A stretch of DNA of 64,000 nt from Erpobdella octoculata (lineage: Eukaryota; Annelida; Clitellata; Hirudinida; Erpobdellidae): contig OZ022245.1 of assembly GCA_963978895.1 (NCBI GenBank), positions 23,956,968 through 24,020,967 of the forward strand. The letters are read 5' to 3'. Position 1 is the first letter of the stretch, and each line of letters begins with the position of its first letter. Below, piece by piece: positions 61,760 to 64,000 of the stretch. A program made the translations under genes and the position numbers. The notes under the pieces were generated by a model. The model ran no database searches. It worked only from the letters and a program-made list of their open reading frames with translations, and was not told the DNA's origin.

Positions 61760-63732
61760 ACATGATAACATGCTATGTGTAAGGTACAATTATTTTTTTC
61801 TATTTTTTTTAATTACAGAGTACCTCATTTTTATCTATTAGTACAAAAATAAATAATTTCTATTAAATTTAACTTATTTTCCATGTTTTTAACCATTCAA
61901 ATAAATTTATACAGAGCTTTTTTCCAAGTTCAAAAGTTAAATAGAACAATGTAATCCATTCAATATGGTTAAAATGTTGTTTAATTTAATTGTATTTTAC
62001 AAGTATTTTTGATTTTATTGAATGAAAATCTGCAAGAATTTATAAAAGAATTTTAGAAATGCTGAAAGTCTGAAGGTGCTTCGACAGGTATCATCTGTTA
62101 TCTAAAACACCCAGGTATCAGTTATTTAGAACAAGCAGGTATTGGCTGTCTAAAATAAGAGTTTACAGTAAAAACATAATTCTTAATATTCCCAGATGTG
62201 ATTTTTTTCTGTAAACAGGTATGTCTTTTAATGAAGTCAAACATGACTTCCAATACGAACATATAAAGCCCGTATGGTCATAAATAATTTTCTGATATGG
62301 TCAGAGTTGATCTCTGGTGTGGTCGGAGATGGTCAAACACAATATATTATAATATAACTTCTAAAAGCAAAAAAAAATGTTGAAAATTGTTCTGTTTTCT
62401 AAAAACGCAGTGTTTAAACTTGTATAAAGGATGGGCACGTGTGAATCTCTCGGCACTTCACAAATTGAGACTTATTGTTTATTAATACTCCCTTTCAAAT
62501 TCGTGCAAAAACTTCAGAAAAGTTTGACTGCAATGAACGACTACTTATATTTTTAATTAAAAAATAATATTTTTAGAGCTTAAAAGAAATTACAGTTGGC
62601 AAAACGTTTTTACTCGTCTTTTGCAGTAAAGTTGGATTTAAACGTTTTTTAGTTGCGACTGGGTGAGAATGAATCGATTCATTGAATTGAGGGGTCGGGT
62701 TGGGTCAAACTTTGAATCTGGTTAGATCGGTCCGGTTAAGATCCTGTAAGTACAGTAAAAATGTTTTTTTTTTTATTTTTTTTGAAAAGTCAACTCGAAT
62801 AGTCTCAGTTATAGAAAAAAGTTGGCTAGAAAAAAAATTTGATACGATTGTTGTGTCATTTTACTTTTCAAAACAAAACGATTGCAGCTTTTTGAATAAT
62901 TTATTTATTATTTTCATGCAAGAAAATATTTTACGTTAGCTTTAAAAAAGTGTAAAATTTGATTATTTTCGTTCGCGTGTCTCACAAATTTTGCACACAA
63001 TAAAAACAAGAATTGCAAAAAAAAATATTAAATTCTGAAAAAAAAGAAAAATATTTCGGAATCAAATTTCATATTTTTCTTCGCAAAGCGCAAGTGCAAG
63101 TTCTGATAAGCATCAAATTTATTGGGTTTTTTCAGTCATATTCTGTTTGCAAAAATTGGCCACGATGTTTTTTTTATCAAAGAACATAATTTTAAAATTT
63201 GTGTATGCCGCTTTTTATAAATTTATAAATAAAAATTATTAAAACTGAGTTTTATTATAACTAATTAATTTTAACCAATCTGTATTGATGTTTATTGATT
63301 CGTCCTATAACGATTCAATCAAGCGGTAAAGATAAAACAACCTACGAATAAAATCGGAAATATTTCACATAACCAAGCGAAAAAAAATCAATAGGCAAGG
63401 GGAAGTTCCGCATTAAAAAGAATGGACGCTTTGCAGTGACAGATGGTCCATCAATTGGATGCCTGGTCCGGTCTTGCACGGTGGAGAAATTACAACTATC
63501 CATCACTCTCCGTTCCTCTCTTCTTACATCCCCTCCTCCCATCGGCTTCACACGCCAAGGACAAGCACGAGATCCTTTTGAGACGAACATTTCTAACCTT
63601 CATAACGGCTGCGTCGCGTTAAAATTCTTCTACGACGCCAATTTTTTGTTTTGGTCTTTTTTTTGTAGACTTTTCGATCAGAACTTTCAATTACTAAATG
63701 TAACAAAACAAAATTAAATTTAAAAAAACTTT
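61760..63732. other. AT-rich DNA without recognised gene
   Basis: Weak ~30-bp repeats with CAGGTAT(C/T)(A/G) at 62,088-62,150; otherwise no element or gene. A 93-codon frame at 63,436-63,717 has no recognisable feature. Confidence 0.45.
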
Positions 63733-63740
63733 TATTATTA

Positions 63741-63820
<80 letters not shown>
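63733..63820. repeat. (ATT)n, 88 bp
   Basis: ATT triplets; unlike the 3.9-kb array, no LINE tail is visible immediately before it. Confidence 0.95.
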
Positions 63821-63823
<3 letters not shown>

Positions 63824-64000
63824 TTGTATTAAAATATCTGTATTATCAATCTCATTTCGGTCAATTGTACACTAAAGCCTGTTTGATGTTGTCCAATTTG
63901 GCACAATGTCATTTTAATAAATCTCTTCTTATTTGTCTCAAGTGGCTTACCGTCTTACCGAACGAGTCAGAATGTGAAAATAAGGCGAATAAAAACATCA

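Overview
This is a repeat-dominated, AT-rich stretch of a eukaryotic nuclear genome, almost certainly from an invertebrate animal. It contains Helitrons, a Ty3/gypsy element, 3' ends of CR1/L2-like LINEs, a Penelope-like element (PLE), a candidate hammerhead ribozyme, a hAT-type MITE, decayed tRNA-type SINEs and very long simple repeats. I see no bacterial operons, rRNA or CRISPR arrays. I cannot name the species.

Bases 1-18.7 kb are a direct tandem array. Window base 1 matches 7,791 (period 7,790), and 7,791 matches 14,096 (period 6,305). Each unit carries one gene for a leucine-rich-repeat (LRR) protein of about 574 codons, which in my reading resembles the ZYG11/ZER1 substrate receptors of CUL2 ubiquitin ligases. 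After the gene come, in order: a Helitron of family 1, a Helitron of family 2 (nested in another family-1 copy), the 3' end of a CR1/L2-like LINE with an (ATT)n tail, and (TA)n arrays. Copy A (5' end outside the window) is open as far as visible. Copies B and C each carry one nonsense codon, at different sites. The fourth copy is reduced to its last bases by two microhomology deletions (18.65 kb). A diverged fifth copy at 54.3 kb has lost its LRR region but keeps an open frame. An older LRR relic lies on the minus strand at 27.6-28.1 kb.

From 19 to 35 kb there is an inverted family-2 Helitron, a 5'-truncated ORF with two protein-level repeats (20.39-21.0 kb), and a candidate hammerhead ribozyme (21.37 kb). 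Large satellites of GGAT, TA, CAT/CGT and TCAC units follow. Possible promoter motifs occur at 24.15 and 28.6 kb.

From 35.2 to 40.1 kb lies a complete Ty3/gypsy retrotransposon on the minus strand. It has an intact 1,457-aa Gag-Pol and near-identical LTRs, so it is young and possibly active. From 40 to 52 kb is mostly non-coding AT-rich DNA with a short family-1 Helitron that gives both of that family's ends (43.6 kb), a hAT-like MITE with 8-bp target duplications (47.6 kb) and several minisatellites.

From 52.3 to 57.6 kb is a second Helitron-rich block: the reverse complement of the 4.86-6.09 kb block, the diverged LRR copy, the C-terminal GIY-YIG part of a PLE with a huge (AAT)n tail, and a second LINE 3' end. 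The last 6 kb holds GAT, GAGT and GTTGAT arrays and no recognised gene.

The window as a whole is an LRR gene cluster amplified and broken up by Helitrons and microsatellites. The only element with full coding capacity is the gypsy retrotransposon.
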